64,000 nt of DNA from Helopsaltes ochotensis (Eukaryota > Chordata > Aves > Passeriformes > Locustellidae): the NCBI GenBank assembly GCA_013400155.1, contig VXBM01000271.1, forward strand, positions 39,795 to 103,794. Direction: 5' to 3'. Within the stretch, counting starts at the first letter, position 1; each line of letters begins with the position of its first letter. Of this stretch, positions 62,563 to 64,000 are shown in pieces. The position numbers were made by a program, and so were the translations under genes. Below the pieces are notes generated by a model. That model was not told the DNA's origin. It searched no databases and saw nothing but the letters and a program-made list of their open reading frames with translations.

Positions 62563-62649
<87 letters not shown>
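62563..62649. repeat. T87 homopolymer
   Basis: Eighty-seven consecutive T, preceded by ggtttttttggttg. It is the longest pure tract of the window. No reverse-complemented polyadenylation signal follows it. Confidence 0.95.
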
Positions 62650-62650
<1 letters not shown>

Positions 62651-63956
62651 TTGAGAGTGGGAGAATCCAAACCTCCTTGGACCTGTTTTGCAATAATCAA
62701 ATCATTCAAAATCTGAAATCTACATATTTGGTGAGTAGTTTGTTTTGGTTTTATTTTTGAGTTTGGAAAATCCCTGCAGATTTTTTTTTTTGAGTTCAAC
62801 CTATTGTGATGGGTTTTTCAGGAGAAACAGAACTGAACTCCTATAAATGATTGATATAGAATAACATTTCTGAAGAAAGGAGAAGGATTAATATTAAGAG
62901 AAGGTATAATGGCTCCAAGGTGTAGCAGCTGTTTTAGACCCCACCTAGCAGATTTTAAGGAAATTTCTCAGGTAGTTATAAAGTGGCAGAGCTGACTGAG
63001 AGGCGTATCAGTTTAATATTTACTATGAATGAATTCTATTTATTTCTAGGAGAATATAAAGAGAAAAATAATAATAATTTGTTTGAGAGAGTAAGTAGGA
63101 TGATTTGATGCTGAGTGCCTTTTTTCGTGACTCTATGAGCTGCTATGCTCATCTCTGATTTTAGTCAGAATCTGGCAGATTCTTTCTCATGGTAAACATG
63201 CACCTTTTTGCACAGCACAGCACTAAGTACAGACTTAGAAATATTACTTCTTAATTACAATCCACATTTATGAGCTTGGGGTCAAGCTACTTTTTGAAAA
63301 AATGCCTACACGTCGAATTTCAAAGCGTGTTTGGCACTTGCAACCCAAAAAAAGTTATGGTCAGTTCTATGAATGCTTTTTCATTTTTCCTTAATATTAG
63401 TTTAACACATTAATGTTTAATCAAAGTGTTTGATATTTAAATATTCAACATTGCCATTCTCCTCTGGACACCTAAATCAATATTAAAACAGAGTAAACAT
63501 GAGCAACTTATTTAATTATTGTTAATGGTCTAGGCAAATTCCAAGACTGAAAATTCAGCAGTTACTACAAATTTAACAGAAATGTGATTCTATTTATTTT
63601 TTGTGGTTTTACCATTTGAACTTAAAACATTCTGAGCTGCTGTTATATTCTTCAGTAGATAATTTCTTTACACTGAAGGGATGTTTGGTGTCAGGATGAA
63701 GACTATGCTGAGTTTTTGATGACTCACTCAAAGAAGGTCTCCTTCCTAGTATAGACAGGAGTTAAAAGTCAGTGGTCAGAAGCATATTTTCAATTTGGAA
63801 TATATCTCGTAAAGTATAATGTATTCTGGAATAAATTTTTCAAGACATGTGTTCTTTCCTTACATCTAATGATGTGAGACCTTTTTATTATAGGTTAGTC
63901 CTCAAAAATATCCAAAATTTTACAGAAAATTAGTCATAGAAATTTGGGCTTCCATG
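62650..63956. other. non-coding stretch, no gene seen
   Basis: AT-rich unique DNA without recognised exon or repeat. Confidence 0.65.
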
Positions 63957-64000
63957 CTATATATATGTATGTATGTATGTATATATATATATATATATAT
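63957..64000. repeat. (TATG)n-(TA)n microsatellite, cut by window end
   Basis: About four atgt units flanked by pure TA dinucleotides run to the last base, so the full length is unknown. Confidence 0.95.

Overview
The window looks like gene-poor, AT-rich vertebrate nuclear DNA, most probably from a bird. The strongest evidence is three CR1 LINE fragments (32392-32841 and 33770-33872 on +, 35422-35502 on -). They carry the typical CR1 3' end, including 'cccttccaaccc' followed by 'ccattctatgatt'. No Alu, B1, L1 or other mammal-type young repeats are visible. Interspersed repeats are sparse, and one very old MIR-type SINE is readable at about 59850-60050. Crocodile or turtle DNA cannot be fully excluded.

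I found no protein-coding gene that I can support. The longest open frames (40255-40758, 34689-35114 and 22231-22644 on +, 33005-33400 on -) match no family I recognise. They lack codon-like composition, run through simple repeats, or have no flanking splice sites. No tRNA, rRNA, snRNA, CRISPR array or bacterial-type operon is present. The window is best read as intergenic DNA or the inside of a very large intron. Intron-type signals on the + strand (a candidate recursive splice site at 53714-53738, splice-like junctions near 17865, and a candidate 186-nt stop-containing exon at 57019-57204) mildly favour a long intron read left to right, but this is inference.

Layout. 1-9.7 kb is unique AT-rich DNA with a striking 39-bp perfect inverted repeat (6271-6309 / 6716-6754) and a G-run element at 7949-7965. 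9.75-9.90 kb is a candidate conserved element with a PBX-HOX site. 10-32 kb is mostly featureless, with poly-A/poly-T tracts, a T-GGG-T tract ending in a single undetermined base at 27706, and remnants of old amniote repeats. 32.4-35.5 kb holds all three CR1 pieces. 36-50.3 kb is unique DNA with a 59-base T tract. 50355-50959 is an assembly gap. 53.7-57.3 kb is the most feature-rich stretch: recursive-splice-like site, GC-rich CpG-free block, AAAC-rich repeat, CpG-retaining block at 56.5-57.1 kb and candidate exon. 59.8-61.3 kb has the MIR and an RFX X-box. The right end has an 87-base T tract and a TA-rich microsatellite cut by the window edge.

No new multi-gene system is encoded here. The observations most worth following are the perfect 39-bp inverted repeat, the CpG-retaining block with its candidate stop-containing exon, the recursive-splice-like site, and the set of very long poly-T tracts lying almost all on one strand.
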